NCBI RefSeq assembly: GCF_900156075.1
Contig: NZ_FTMM01000005.1
Coordinates: forward strand, 62,001 to 126,000
Origin: Chryseobacterium sp. RU37D
Lineage (GTDB): Bacteria; Bacteroidota; Bacteroidia; Flavobacteriales; Weeksellaceae
DNA length: 64,000 nt
Direction of reading: 5' to 3'
A program made the position numbers and the translations under genes. How positions within the stretch are numbered: the first letter of the stretch is position 1; each line of letters begins with the position of its first letter. The notes under the pieces are model-generated. The model had not been told where the DNA came from. It saw only the letters and a program-made list of their open reading frames with translations, and did no database searches. This document shows, one piece after another, positions 34,677-43,332 of the stretch.

Positions 34677-34765
34677 TTTATTTAATTTAAAGATTAAGAG
34701 ATTGAGATATTTAGAAATTCGTAATACCTTAATCTCTGAATTTCTAAATCTTTTAATTTAAATTT
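34677..34765. repeat. palindromic spacer between murE and mraY
   Basis: TTAGAAATTC (34711-34720) and GAATTTCTAA (34738-34747) form a perfect 10-bp hairpin with a 17-nt loop. Further partially complementary AATTTAAAGATTAAG and AAATCTTTTAATTTAAA flank it. Confidence 0.55.
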
Positions 34766-36226
34766 TTACTTACTCATTAATTTCCAAAGCTCATTAATTA
34801 CTTCCTTGTCGTCAAAATGATGCTTCACACCATTAATCTCCTGATATGTTTCGTGGCCTTTTCCGGCTACAAGAACAATATCTTTCGGTTCTGCAAACTT
34901 TATCGCCATTTTGATGGCTTCCTTTCTGTCCGGGATTGAAGTGTATTTGCTGAAGTTCTGAGGTTCAACGCCTGCTTCAATTTCCTTGATGATTGCTGCG
35001 GGATCTTCCGTTCTCGGGTTGTCTGAAGTGATGATCGCCAACGTTGATTTTTTCGTTGCAATATTGCCCATTTCAGGCCTTTTGGAGTGATCCCTGTCTC
35101 CTCCGCAACCAAAAACAGTGATTAATCTTTCGTTTTTTGTTCTGATATCATTAATGCTGTCCAGGATGTTTTCCAAAGCATCCGGAGTGTGTGCATAGTC
35201 TACGATGAAGAAAATTCCGCCGTCTGATTTGAAGGTTTCAAATCTTCCTGAAACTCTTTTTAATTTACTGATCGCCTGTAAAATTTCGTCTGATTCAAAA
35301 CCAAGCTCAGAAGCAATTCCGAAAACCAGTAGCAGGTTATAAACATTAAACTTGCCTGTGAGTGTCGTCCAGAATTCTTTTCCGTTGAAATTAAGCAGCA
35401 TTCCGTTGAAATCCACTTCCAATAATCTTCCATGATAATCAGCCATTGTTTTCAAAGCATAAGACTTTTTCGTCGCCTTTGTGTTTTGAAGCATGACATT
35501 TCCGTTTTTATCATCCACATTGGTGATGGCAACGGCTGTACCTTCAAGCTCATCAAAAAATCTTTTTTTCGTTTTTAAATATTCGTCAAAAGTTTTATGA
35601 TAATCTAAGTGGTCGTGAGTCAGGTTGGTGAATCCTGCCACTTTGAAATGAAGCCCTTCGATTCTGTTTTGAGCAATTCCATGGGAACTTACTTCCATAA
35701 AGGCAAATTCGCAGCCTTCTTCAACGGCCTGGGCTAAAATTTTATTGATTGTAATGACATCCGGAGTCGTGTGTGTTGCCGGAATTATTTGATTCCCAAT
35801 TCTAATTTCAACCGTAGAAAGTAAAGAGGAATCGTAACCTAGGTTTTTAAATACATCAAAAAGAAGGGTAGAAACAGAAGTCTTTCCGTTGGTTCCTGTT
35901 ACTCCGATTAATTTTAATTTTTCAGAAGGGTTTCCGTAGAAATTAGAAGCCAGTTGTCCTAAAGCTTTAGATGAATCTTTTACTTTAACATACGTAACAT
36001 TTTCATTTAAACTTTCAGGAAATTCTTCACAAACAATTGCTGTGGCTCCTTTTTCAACCGAAGATGCAATAAATGAATGTCCATCCACAACCGTTCCTCT
36101 CATTGCGATGTACAAAGAGTTTTCCGTAACCTTTCTGCTGTCGAATACCAATTCTGAAGCCTCACGGGTGTCGTCACCGTGAATTTCTAAAACTGGGATT
36201 CTTTTCAATAATTCAATTAATTGCAT
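34766..36226 (-). CDS. murE: UDP-MurNAc-L-Ala-D-Glu--2,6-diaminopimelate ligase
   Basis: The 486-residue Mur ligase has the ATP loop GVTGTNGKTSVSTLLFDVF (about 110-128), THTTPD, HDHLDYHKTFDEYLKTKKRFF (with the carbamylated-lysine region), DYAHTPDALENIL, and the substrate motif DNPR in TSDNPRTEDP (about 407). DNPR is the signature of meso-diaminopimelate specificity, so the peptidoglycan should be DAP-type. murF does not follow, unlike in E. coli. Confidence 0.97.
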   Translation of the reverse strand: MQLIELLKRIPVLEIHGDDTREASELVFDSRKVTENSLYIAMRGTVVDGHSFIASSVEKGATAIVCEEFPESLNENVTYVKVKDSSKALGQLASNFYGNPSEKLKLIGVTGTNGKTSVSTLLFDVFKNLGYDSSLLSTVEIRIGNQIIPATHTTPDVITINKILAQAVEEGCEFAFMEVSSHGIAQNRIEGLHFKVAGFTNLTHDHLDYHKTFDEYLKTKKRFFDELEGTAVAITNVDDKNGNVMLQNTKATKKSYALKTMADYHGRLLEVDFNGMLLNFNGKEFWTTLTGKFNVYNLLLVFGIASELGFESDEILQAISKLKRVSGRFETFKSDGGIFFIVDYAHTPDALENILDSINDIRTKNERLITVFGCGGDRDHSKRPEMGNIATKKSTLAIITSDNPRTEDPAAIIKEIEAGVEPQNFSKYTSIPDRKEAIKMAIKFAEPKDIVLVAGKGHETYQEINGVKHHFDDKEVINELWKLMSK

Positions 36227-36390
36227 TTCTTTGATGCTTTATATTTTTTAATCGTTCTTTTTGATTCCATAAGTCCATAAGTTTCACTTATGGCTATTGA
36301 TATTGAACTCTTCGGATTCGTTTTTGCATTTTTTTTAATAGGATTTTCATCCTATTCTGTTTTAAATCGTCCCTTCAGGACTCTTCTTAT
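36227..36390. repeat. spacer with three small hairpins between ftsI and murE
   Basis: Hairpins CCATAAG/CTTATGG (36275-36293), AATAGGA/TCCTATT (36337-36356) and GTCC...GGAC (near 36370) follow one another in a 164-bp spacer inside an otherwise continuous operon. No reading frame is seen. Confidence 0.55.
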
Positions 36391-38382
36391 TTAATTCTGC
36401 AGAGACAAATAAATTCTCTGGTTTTTACTGATCGTTGTGCCTTCTAGCGGGAATTGTTCGGTAATTCTTCCCACTCCTTTAAAGTCTACACGATATCCTA
36501 AATTTTCCAGTTGCGGGATTACGTTTTTACCGATTAATCCGACTACACTTGGCATTTGTTTATTATTGACTGCTATTTTCACATTCGGCTCAACCATTTT
36601 GTTAAGGTTTACCTTTTTGTCGACAAGCATTTCTTTTTCAATGTTTTGAGGTGTTTTTAAGAATGTTTTTCCTGCAATTTCTTTAAACACCGGCGCAGAA
36701 ACTGTCCCTCCATAAAATCCTTTTGCTGTATTCGGTTCGCTGATCATCACATAACACGTATATTTCGGATTATCAGCCGGATAGAATCCTGCGAATGATG
36801 CACGGTACTTCATCGGACCGGGCAGCCAATATTCGAATCTTGCGGTTCCTGTTTTTCCGGCCATTTTTAAGTTCGGTGTGAAGATACTTTTTCCTGTTCC
36901 TTTTTCCACGGCTTTCGTCAGGGCACTGGTCATCATTTTAATAGCTTTTTCGGAAGCCATTTTATTGACCATTACTTCAGGCTTTGCATTGTATATGATC
37001 TTGCCGTCCTTCATGATTTTATCAATGAATAGGGGTTTCAGCATTTTGCCGCCATTAGCGACTCCGTTGTAGAAAGTTGCCAATTGTAATAGATTGATAT
37101 TTGAGGAATATCCATAGGCAATTGAAGCCAGTGTTGCGGCATTCCATCTTTTATTTTGAGGAGTTACGATTTTCGGTTTTGTAATTCCCGGAAGCTCAAT
37201 ATCCATTTTGTCGAATAATTTCCAACGTTTCAAATGATCCAGGAAAATCTGAGGTTTGTCGGCGTAATATTTTGTAATTAGTTTTGCCGTCCCTACGTTA
37301 CTAGATTTTGCCAACACATCACTAATTTCATAAGTTCCGCCTCCGTGCCCGTCTGAAATTCTTTGTTTTGCGTATACCCAAACACCGTTTCCTACATTTA
37401 CAGTTGTATTTTCATCGATGAAACCGTCATCCATTGCTGCTAAAAGCGAAATTGTTTTGAAGGTAGAACCCGGTTCAATATTATCTTTTAAAGCATAATT
37501 GTAGGAATCTTCATAATTTCCTTCTTCATTTCTTTTTAAATTAACCATTGCTCGAACTTTTCCCGTTTCAACTTCCATCACAATCACGGTTCCATGTTTT
37601 GCTTCAAAATTGATCAGCTGCTTTTCCAAAGCAGAATGTGCAATATCCTGAACTCTAAGGTCTAAAGTCGTATAAACATCCTCTCCATCAACAGGTTCCT
37701 GAACTTTCCAGTAATCAATTGGTTTCCACTGTGACGAGTTGATTCTTTGCTCCAATCTTTTTCCATCGGTTCCTCTTAAATATTTTGAGAAAGCTCCTTC
37801 AAGTCCTGAACTGTATTCACCGTTATCCATACCGATGGTTCCGGCTCCGATTTCTGAGGTGGCCAGCTCTCTTTTGTAGTTTCTGTCAACGATGAAACCT
37901 CCTTTATTTTTTCCTTTTTTAAAGATTGGAAACTTTCGGATTCTGTCGTATTGATCGAAATCAAGCCCTTTCACCAAAGTAAAATATTGGTTTTTCTTTT
38001 TTTTCTGCTCGTCGAATTTTTTTCTGAATTCACCCCTCGATTTTCCAAACATTTTGCTTAAAGAATCTGTTAAAGCACCGATGTTGTTGGTGTAAACAGT
38101 GTCTTTCATTGTTTTGAAATCCAGATAAATGTCGTAACGCATCACAGTGGTAGCAAGGATAGAGCCGTCTGAAGCGAATAAATTTCCACGGGCAGCTTTT
38201 AGAGTAGCTTCACGATAGTTTTTATTAATGTAATCGTCTTTAATTTCCTGAACATTAGTGTTTTGGAGGATCACGATCCTCGCCAAAAACATTACAAACA
38301 CGCACAAAGCCACCACTGCAAAGAGGTAGCCCCATCTCAACGTTTTTTTACGTTTGTTATCGTATTCATTTGGTTTTTGCAT
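36391..38382 (-). CDS. ftsI: septal transpeptidase FtsI (class B penicillin-binding protein) with PASTA domain
   Basis: The 663-residue protein has a cytoplasmic stub and one membrane helix (about 15-35). A dimerisation domain (EATLKAARGNLFASDGSILATT) follows, then the transpeptidase domain with PGSTFK (S-x-x-K, about 309), SSNVGTAK (S-x-N, about 369) and GKTGTARF (K-T-G, about 515). A C-terminal PASTA domain of about 65 residues (MPSVVGLIGKNVIPQLENLG) ends the protein. It crosslinks septal peptidoglycan with FtsW. It overlaps ftsL by 17 nt. Confidence 0.95.
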   Translation of the reverse strand: MQKPNEYDNKRKKTLRWGYLFAVVALCVFVMFLARIVILQNTNVQEIKDDYINKNYREATLKAARGNLFASDGSILATTVMRYDIYLDFKTMKDTVYTNNIGALTDSLSKMFGKSRGEFRKKFDEQKKKKNQYFTLVKGLDFDQYDRIRKFPIFKKGKNKGGFIVDRNYKRELATSEIGAGTIGMDNGEYSSGLEGAFSKYLRGTDGKRLEQRINSSQWKPIDYWKVQEPVDGEDVYTTLDLRVQDIAHSALEKQLINFEAKHGTVIVMEVETGKVRAMVNLKRNEEGNYEDSYNYALKDNIEPGSTFKTISLLAAMDDGFIDENTTVNVGNGVWVYAKQRISDGHGGGTYEISDVLAKSSNVGTAKLITKYYADKPQIFLDHLKRWKLFDKMDIELPGITKPKIVTPQNKRWNAATLASIAYGYSSNINLLQLATFYNGVANGGKMLKPLFIDKIMKDGKIIYNAKPEVMVNKMASEKAIKMMTSALTKAVEKGTGKSIFTPNLKMAGKTGTARFEYWLPGPMKYRASFAGFYPADNPKYTCYVMISEPNTAKGFYGGTVSAPVFKEIAGKTFLKTPQNIEKEMLVDKKVNLNKMVEPNVKIAVNNKQMPSVVGLIGKNVIPQLENLGYRVDFKGVGRITEQFPLEGTTISKNQRIYLSLQN

Positions 38383-38734
38383 CTGTACTGTCCAGTTTTA
38401 TTAGCAGTTTATGGGGATGATTTTCCAGGGTCATCAAAGAGTCCCGTGCAACTTCTTTCCCCAACTCCGATTCCATTTTTACTTTTATCAGCTTACTTTG
38501 TGCGTAAGCGTTTCGCGATTTATATTCTTCTGTTTCTTCTTTTAAAGCATTAACGATTTTAATCTTCTTGTTGACGAGATGATTGCTGTAAATCATTGCC
38601 ATCATTAATATAAACAACAACAGAAAATACTTATAATGTATTTTGATCTCATCACGGTTTAGGAAATTTCCTTTTATAATGTCTATAAAAGTTAATCTCT
38701 TCTGAGGGCGATTTGTTGTTGCTCTTTTTGCCAT
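38366..38734 (-). CDS. ftsL: cell division protein FtsL-like
   Basis: The 122-residue bitopic protein has a cytoplasmic N-terminus rich in Arg and Thr, one helix (about 36-54, YFLLLFILMMAMIYS) and a periplasmic coiled-coil (IVNALKEETEEYKSRNAYAQ). Size, topology and position between rsmH and ftsI identify it as the FtsL-like divisome component, although sequence conservation in this family is low. It overlaps ftsI. Confidence 0.85.
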   Translation of the reverse strand: MAKRATTNRPQKRLTFIDIIKGNFLNRDEIKIHYKYFLLLFILMMAMIYSNHLVNKKIKIVNALKEETEEYKSRNAYAQSKLIKVKMESELGKEVARDSLMTLENHPHKLLIKLDSTDAKTK

Positions 38735-38808
38735 TTGTTTTTTGTTGATAGTTTCTTGTTATTTGTTGCTGGATTTAAACCAACAACGATCAACAATGAC
38801 CCCAAAAA

Positions 38809-39702
38809 CTATACTTTTATTCCTGTTCTCATTTTTGCACTTCTGGCTCTGGAGTTTTCTTCGATCTCCTTATCATCTGGGATAATCGCTTTGCTCTTCA
38901 CCAATTCAAATGCTTTTTTATAATTTCCGTAAATGTCTCTTTCAGGCTCGCCTTCAAACATTCCGTTTTTTAAAAATCTTTTTACCAGTCTGTCTTCTAA
39001 AGAATGATAAGAAATTACTACCAGTCTTCCGCCCGGTTTTAAAACCTTATAGGCCTGAATCAGCATTTCTTTTAAAACTTCCAGCTCTTGATTCACCTCA
39101 ATTCTTACTGCCTGAAACAGCTGGGCATAAAATTTATTAACCTTATGAGGAGGAATATAGCTGAACAGCTTTTTCAGATCCTCTGTGGTCTCTATGCTTT
39201 TTGTTTTCCTGTGATGAACGATTTCCCGCGCAAGTTTTCTTGCTTCCCTCAACTCTCCATAGTGATAAAAAATGTCGGCAAGCTCTTCTTCTTCATAATC
39301 ATTAATGACTCTTTTGGCATCAAGATTCTGCATGACATTCATTCTCATATCCAAAGGAGCGTTGCTTCTTGTGGAGAAACCTCTTTCTGCTTCATCAAAC
39401 TGATGTGATGAAACCCCAAGATCTGCCAGAATACCATCGGCCTGAGAAACACCGTATATTAACAAAGAGTTTTCCAGGAACCTGAAATTCTGATTAACTA
39501 ATGTGAATCTCGGATCATCAATTGTATTTTTAAGAGCATCCAGATCCTGATCAAAACTAAACAATCTTCCCTTATCCGAAAGCCGGCTTAATATTTCTCT
39601 GGAATGACCGCCACCACCAAAAGTACAATCCACATACGTTCCGTCCGGATTCGTCACCAAATCATCTACACTTTGCTTCAACAAAACGGGGTTATGATAC
39701 AT
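38809..39702 (-). CDS. rsmH: 16S rRNA (cytosine(1402)-N(4))-methyltransferase
   Basis: The 297-residue SAM-dependent methyltransferase begins MYHNPVLLKQSVDDL. It has TYVDCTFGGGGHSREIL (SAM motif, 22-38), DGILADLGVSSHQFDEAERGFS, LDMRMN, RVINDYEEEELADIFYHYGE and KPGGRLVVISYHSLEDRLVK. It methylates N4 of C1402 of 16S rRNA. It is the second gene of the dcw cluster, as in most bacteria. A 74-nt palindromic spacer (TTGTTG.../CAACAA) precedes ftsL. Confidence 0.97.
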   Translation of the reverse strand: MYHNPVLLKQSVDDLVTNPDGTYVDCTFGGGGHSREILSRLSDKGRLFSFDQDLDALKNTIDDPRFTLVNQNFRFLENSLLIYGVSQADGILADLGVSSHQFDEAERGFSTRSNAPLDMRMNVMQNLDAKRVINDYEEEELADIFYHYGELREARKLAREIVHHRKTKSIETTEDLKKLFSYIPPHKVNKFYAQLFQAVRIEVNQELEVLKEMLIQAYKVLKPGGRLVVISYHSLEDRLVKRFLKNGMFEGEPERDIYGNYKKAFELVKSKAIIPDDKEIEENSRARSAKMRTGIKV

Positions 39703-39745
39703 GCTTAGTTGTGTTTTTTATCGCTTTTATTTATTAGTCGTGTGG

Positions 39746-40204
39746 TTATTCTTCATCGAAAGTGCCCATCACATCTTCGGCAAGGCTGGCAAAATCGGCT
39801 TCATCAATGAAAATTACCTTCTCATAGGCTTCTTTATCCCAAATTTCAAACAGTTCTCCTGCGCTCGTAATCACAATATCCTTTTGAAGATTTGCAAAAT
39901 GCATCAGGTCTTTAGGTATCTGTAATCTTCCCGCATTATCCAATTCTACTGTTTTTACTCCTGCTGTAAACATTCTAATGAAATCAGCATTTTTTTTAAT
40001 GAATCTGTTCAGTTTATTAATTTTGCCCATCACTTTATCCCATGCATTCATAGGATAAACTTCCAGGCAGGGGTGGAACACAGATCTTTTGACTACAAAT
40101 ACCTTGTCGTCAAAGTTTTCCATCTGTTTGATTAAAGATGAAGGAACTTTTAGTCGGCCTTTGTCGTCAATTTTACACTCATATGTTCCAATGAAACTCT
40201 TCAT
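39746..40204 (-). CDS. mraZ: transcriptional regulator MraZ
   Basis: The 152-residue protein starts at 40204 (MKSFIGTYECKIDDKGRLKVPSSL). An upstream in-frame start is rejected because it would pass through the promoter. Two AbrB-like repeats are visible: the first around DDKGRLKVPSSL, the second around LDNAGRLQIPKDLMHFA. MraZ forms a ring and represses its own dcw operon. A matching operator of three TGGGA-type repeats lies at 40228-40253. It is first in the cluster. Confidence 0.95.
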   Translation of the reverse strand: MKSFIGTYECKIDDKGRLKVPSSLIKQMENFDDKVFVVKRSVFHPCLEVYPMNAWDKVMGKINKLNRFIKKNADFIRMFTAGVKTVELDNAGRLQIPKDLMHFANLQKDIVITSAGELFEIWDKEAYEKVIFIDEADFASLAEDVMGTFDEE

Positions 40205-40210
40205 TTGGAG

Positions 40211-40253
40211 CAAATTTATATAATAATTTCCAAAATCTCCCACTTTTTCCCAC
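40211..40253 (-). promoter_or_regulatory. mraZ promoter and MraZ operator
   Basis: On the minus strand TGGGA-N5-TGGGA-N5-TGGAA (40252 down to 40228, 10-bp period) matches the MraZ box described for other bacteria. TAAATTTG (40218 to 40211) is the only good -7 box. It would put the transcript start only a few bases before the ATG at 40204, and the operator would overlie the -33 region. Autoregulation of the whole cluster is implied. Confidence 0.7.
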
Positions 40254-40446
40254 TTTTTGACTTAATGTTAATAAGTTTTATTAAATATTGAATTTCAAGG
40301 CTATAATTTATTGATATGGTGATTGTTGTGGAAAGTATTATTTATTCCATACAAAACGCATTCATAAAAAAGTGAATAAAAAAAGGCTTGGTATATTATT
40401 TTTATTTTAAATTAGGGTAATCAAAATATTTTTGAGGTTTAATTTG

Positions 40447-40454
40447 TATTTTTG
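40447..40454 (+). promoter_or_regulatory. candidate -7 box of the alpha/beta hydrolase gene
   Basis: TATTTTTG matches TAnnTTTG and predicts a transcript start near 40458, about 19 nt before the chosen ATG. Confidence 0.4.
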
Positions 40455-40476
40455 CAAGGCTTTATTAAGGCATTAT

Positions 40477-41238
40477 ATGATATTTAGTACAAAAAAAGAA
40501 AAGAAATACACCTTTATAGAGGCGGGAAAAGGACATCCATTAGTGCTACTGCACGGATTAATGGGTGGGTTGAGTAATTTCGATAAGATGGTGGATTTTT
40601 TTTCGGATAGGGGATTTAAAGTATATGTTCCTCAGTTGCCAATCTACGATTTGCCGGTACTTAATACTAATCTTACAACTCTTGCAAAATATATAGCCAA
40701 GTTTATAGAAACCCATATAGAAGGACCTGTAACGATTGTAGGAAATTCCATGGGAGGGCATGTAGGACTTATCTTGACATTGGCAAGACCGGATTTAATT
40801 AAAAACTTGGTTCTTACAGGAAGTTCTGGTTTATATGAAAGGACTTTTGGAGATAGTTTTCCAAGAAAGAATGACCGTTCTTATATCAGGAAAAAAACGG
40901 AAGAAGTTTTCTATGATCCTGCCATTGCCACTGAAGATCTTGTGGACGAGGTTTTCGGGGTTGTGAATGACAGGATGAAGGGCATCAAAACCGTAATGCT
41001 GGCAAGAAGCGCCATCAAGCACAATATGCTGAATGATCTTCCTAAAATTCTGACGCCAACATGTTTGATCTGGGGGAAGCAGGATAATGTAACACCTCCT
41101 GAAGTAGCAGAAGATATGCACAAGTTTATCCCAAATTCGGATTTGTTTTGGATTGATAAATGCGGACATGCTGCAATGATGGAAAAGCCAGATGAATTCA
41201 ATGAAATTCTTTATGGCTGGCTAAAAGATAAAGTTTAA
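40477..41238 (+). CDS. alpha/beta hydrolase
   Basis: The 253-residue protein starts at the ATG at 40477 (MIFSTKKEKKYTFIEAGKG). An earlier in-frame start would lie across the TATTTTTG promoter box at 40447-40454. It has the oxyanion motif LLHGLMGGLSNF (about 22-33), the nucleophile elbow VGNSMGGHVGL (Ser about 91), the acid in WGKQDNVTPPEVA and the catalytic His in DKCGHAAMMEKPDEF. It is a cytosolic esterase- or lyase-type hydrolase of unknown substrate. It is divergent from mraZ and upstream of engB. Confidence 0.9.
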   Translation: MIFSTKKEKKYTFIEAGKGHPLVLLHGLMGGLSNFDKMVDFFSDRGFKVYVPQLPIYDLPVLNTNLTTLAKYIAKFIETHIEGPVTIVGNSMGGHVGLILTLARPDLIKNLVLTGSSGLYERTFGDSFPRKNDRSYIRKKTEEVFYDPAIATEDLVDEVFGVVNDRMKGIKTVMLARSAIKHNMLNDLPKILTPTCLIWGKQDNVTPPEVAEDMHKFIPNSDLFWIDKCGHAAMMEKPDEFNEILYGWLKDKV

Positions 41239-41302
41239 AATAAAATATAATGACCATTAAGAGCTTTTCTTAATGGTTTGTTTTTCTAAAAAAACTCAGA
41301 AA

Positions 41303-41926
41303 ATGATTATTAAAACAGCAACGTTTGTAAAGAGCAGCGGAAAATGGCAGGATTGCCCTGAAGCTATAATCCCAGAATATGCTTTTATCGGAAGGTCTAA
41401 TGTTGGGAAGTCGTCACTCATTAATGCAATGATGAATCATAAAGATCTGGCTAAAACTTCACAGACTCCGGGGAAAACCCAGCTTATTAATCATTTTTTA
41501 GTAAATGAGCAGTGGTATCTGACTGATTTGCCAGGCTATGGTTATGCAAAAGTTTCCAAATCTATCAGAAAAGATTTTGAAAAACTTATTACAAATTATA
41601 TTCTCAATAGAAGGAATCTGGTAAATCTTTTTGTACTGGTGGATTCAAGGCACAAACCTCAAACGATTGATATGGAATTTATACAATGGTGTGGGGAAAG
41701 TGGTGTACCGTTTTCAATTGTTTTTACAAAAGCGGATAAATTGAAGCCGAATGCAGCAATTAAAAATGTGGAAGATTACAAAACGGAGCTTCACAAAACC
41801 TGGGAAGATTTACCTGAAATATATGTGACTTCTGCCGAAAAGAAAGAAGGGTGCGAGGAAATCCTTCATTTTATTGAAAAAACAAATGATTTTTTGGTAC
41901 AAAATAATATAAATTTCGATGAGTAA
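41303..41926 (+). CDS. engB: ribosome biogenesis GTPase EngB (YihA/YsxC)
   Basis: The 207-residue protein starts at 41303 (MIIKTATFVKSSGKW). The family begins there, and the ten residues of the longer frame are not conserved. GTPase motifs are G1 GRSNVGKSSLINAM (about 27-40), G2 TPGKTQLIN, G3 DLPGYGYAKVSK (about 75-86), G4 TKADK (about 143) and G5 TSAEKKEG. It assists maturation of the large ribosomal subunit. It overlaps the next gene by 8 nt. Confidence 0.96.
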   Translation: MIIKTATFVKSSGKWQDCPEAIIPEYAFIGRSNVGKSSLINAMMNHKDLAKTSQTPGKTQLINHFLVNEQWYLTDLPGYGYAKVSKSIRKDFEKLITNYILNRRNLVNLFVLVDSRHKPQTIDMEFIQWCGESGVPFSIVFTKADKLKPNAAIKNVEDYKTELHKTWEDLPEIYVTSAEKKEGCEEILHFIEKTNDFLVQNNINFDE

Positions 41927-42368
41927 TATTATTTGGAAAATTAAAACTTTCGATGAGTTTACCGTTCCGGAACTGTATGCCGTTTTAAAGGCAAGAATTG
42001 ATGTTTTTATAATTGAACAAGACTGTCCTTATCCAGATTTGGATAACTATGATCAGAAAGCAGTTCATCTCTGGGCGGAGGAAAATGGAGAAATTTTGGC
42101 ATATTGTCGGGTTTTTAACAAAGGAATAAAATATAAGGAAACATCCATTGGAAGGGTTCTTACTACCGAAATGGCGAGGGGGAAAAGCTTAGGAAAACTT
42201 TTAATAAAATATGCCATTGAAACTATTGAAAACCGGTTTCAAACTTCAGAAATTAGGATTTCTGCACAGAATTATTTGTTGAAATTCTATTCTGAATTTG
42301 GTTTTAAAGATACCGGAAAAAAATATTTAGAAGATGATATTTTGCATACAGAAATGTTTAAACAGTGA
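41919..42368 (+). CDS. GNAT acetyltransferase, ElaA family
   Basis: The 149-residue protein has the ElaA pattern: LYAVLKARIDVFIIEQDCPYPDLDNYDQKAVHLWA at the N-terminus, then IGRVLTTEMARGKSLGKLLIKYAI (acetyl-CoA loop R/Q-x-x-G-x-G/A, about 78-101), RISAQNYLLKFYSEFGF and the final DDILHTEMF. The substrate of this family is not established. It overlaps engB by 8 nt, hence is co-translated. Confidence 0.9.
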   Translation: MSNIIWKIKTFDEFTVPELYAVLKARIDVFIIEQDCPYPDLDNYDQKAVHLWAEENGEILAYCRVFNKGIKYKETSIGRVLTTEMARGKSLGKLLIKYAIETIENRFQTSEIRISAQNYLLKFYSEFGFKDTGKKYLEDDILHTEMFKQ

Positions 42369-42487
42369 AGAAAAATTCTTTGCTTTTATTTTTTATAGTA
42401 TTTTGTATCGATAGCAACGGGCTATAGCTCGTTTAAGTAAGATTATAAAATCAATCTGTCTTTAGCCAAAGCTTAAGATATTTAAAA
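42369..42487. repeat. spacer between convergent genes with a palindrome
   Basis: AACGGGCTATAGCTCGTT (near 42417-42434) is a palindrome with one mismatched pair, in 119 bp between the GNAT and msrA genes. A terminator role in both directions is possible, though there is no strong T tract. Confidence 0.35.
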
Positions 42488-43042
42488 TTATTCCTCATTC
42501 AACATACCCAATTCTTCGAAATATTTTTTGAATTTCTGGATTTTAGGACCAACAACAGCACTACAATAAGGCTGTGTGGGATTCTCGTTGTAATAACCCT
42601 GGTGATATTGTTCAGCTGGCCAGAATTTGTCGAATTTCGTAACTTCTGTCACATAAGTTCCCGGCCATCTTCCGGATTGTTTGGATTTTTCTATGGCTTC
42701 TTCAGCTTTTGTCTTTTCAGCGTTATTTTTATAGTAAATTACTGACCGGTATTGCGTTCCGATGTCGTTGCCTTGTCTGTTTAGTTGGGTAGGATTGTGA
42801 AGGAAAAAGAAAACATCCATTAATTGCTCATAAGAAATAATTGCCGAATCATAAGTAATCTGTACCACTTCCGCATGTCCGGTTTCATCTGTGCAAACTT
42901 CCTCATAAGTCGGATTTTCTTTATGCCCTCCGGAATATCCTGAAATAGCACACTTTACACCTTTCAGCATGTTGAAGCAGCTTTCCACACACCAAAAGCA
43001 CCCGCCTCCGAACGTAATTTGTTCTAAACTATTGTTATCCAT
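42488..43042 (-). CDS. msrA: peptide-methionine (S)-S-oxide reductase MsrA
   Basis: The 184-residue protein has the catalytic motif GGGCFWCVES (Cys15), GYSGGHKENPTYEEVCTDETGHAEVVQITYD, FHNPTQLNRQGNDIGTQYRS and YHQGYYNENPTQPYC. It reduces methionine-S-sulfoxide in proteins, with Cys15 as nucleophile and a recycling cysteine near the C-terminus (PYCSAV). It is monocistronic, with about 290 bp upstream in which I see no other gene. Confidence 0.96.
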   Translation of the reverse strand: MDNNSLEQITFGGGCFWCVESCFNMLKGVKCAISGYSGGHKENPTYEEVCTDETGHAEVVQITYDSAIISYEQLMDVFFFLHNPTQLNRQGNDIGTQYRSVIYYKNNAEKTKAEEAIEKSKQSGRWPGTYVTEVTKFDKFWPAEQYHQGYYNENPTQPYCSAVVGPKIQKFKKYFEELGMLNEE

Positions 43043-43280
43043 TGGATGATTATTGTATTTAAATTAATCTCTTTTAAAAAGTAGAATAATGGAAAAAAAC
43101 TAACCAAAAATAGGAAAAAGTTTTTCAAATTATAATTATTCAGGTCTTTTAAATGTAATTATAATGATAGATGAGACAAATTATTTTTAAGTGAGACTTA
43201 ATATTAAAATCAATGTCCAAACTTTATTATTAAAGATGCTTCGAGAGGCTCCTTAGATTTGCAAAAACGAGAGTAAAAAC

Positions 43281-43307
43281 AAAAAAGCATCCTTTCAAAA
43301 AGGATAC
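43281..43307 (-). terminator. terminator of the ROK kinase gene
   Basis: The minus-strand stem GTATCCTTT/AAAGGATGC with loop TTG is followed by TTTTTTG. It lies about 26 nt after the stop. Confidence 0.75.
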
Positions 43308-43332
43308 TCAATATTATTTAAATAGTATTCAA

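Noticed and set aside
23104..40204. Missing murF and ddl in the dcw cluster as an anomaly
   Set aside because: Other Bacteroidota also keep these genes elsewhere; not unusual.
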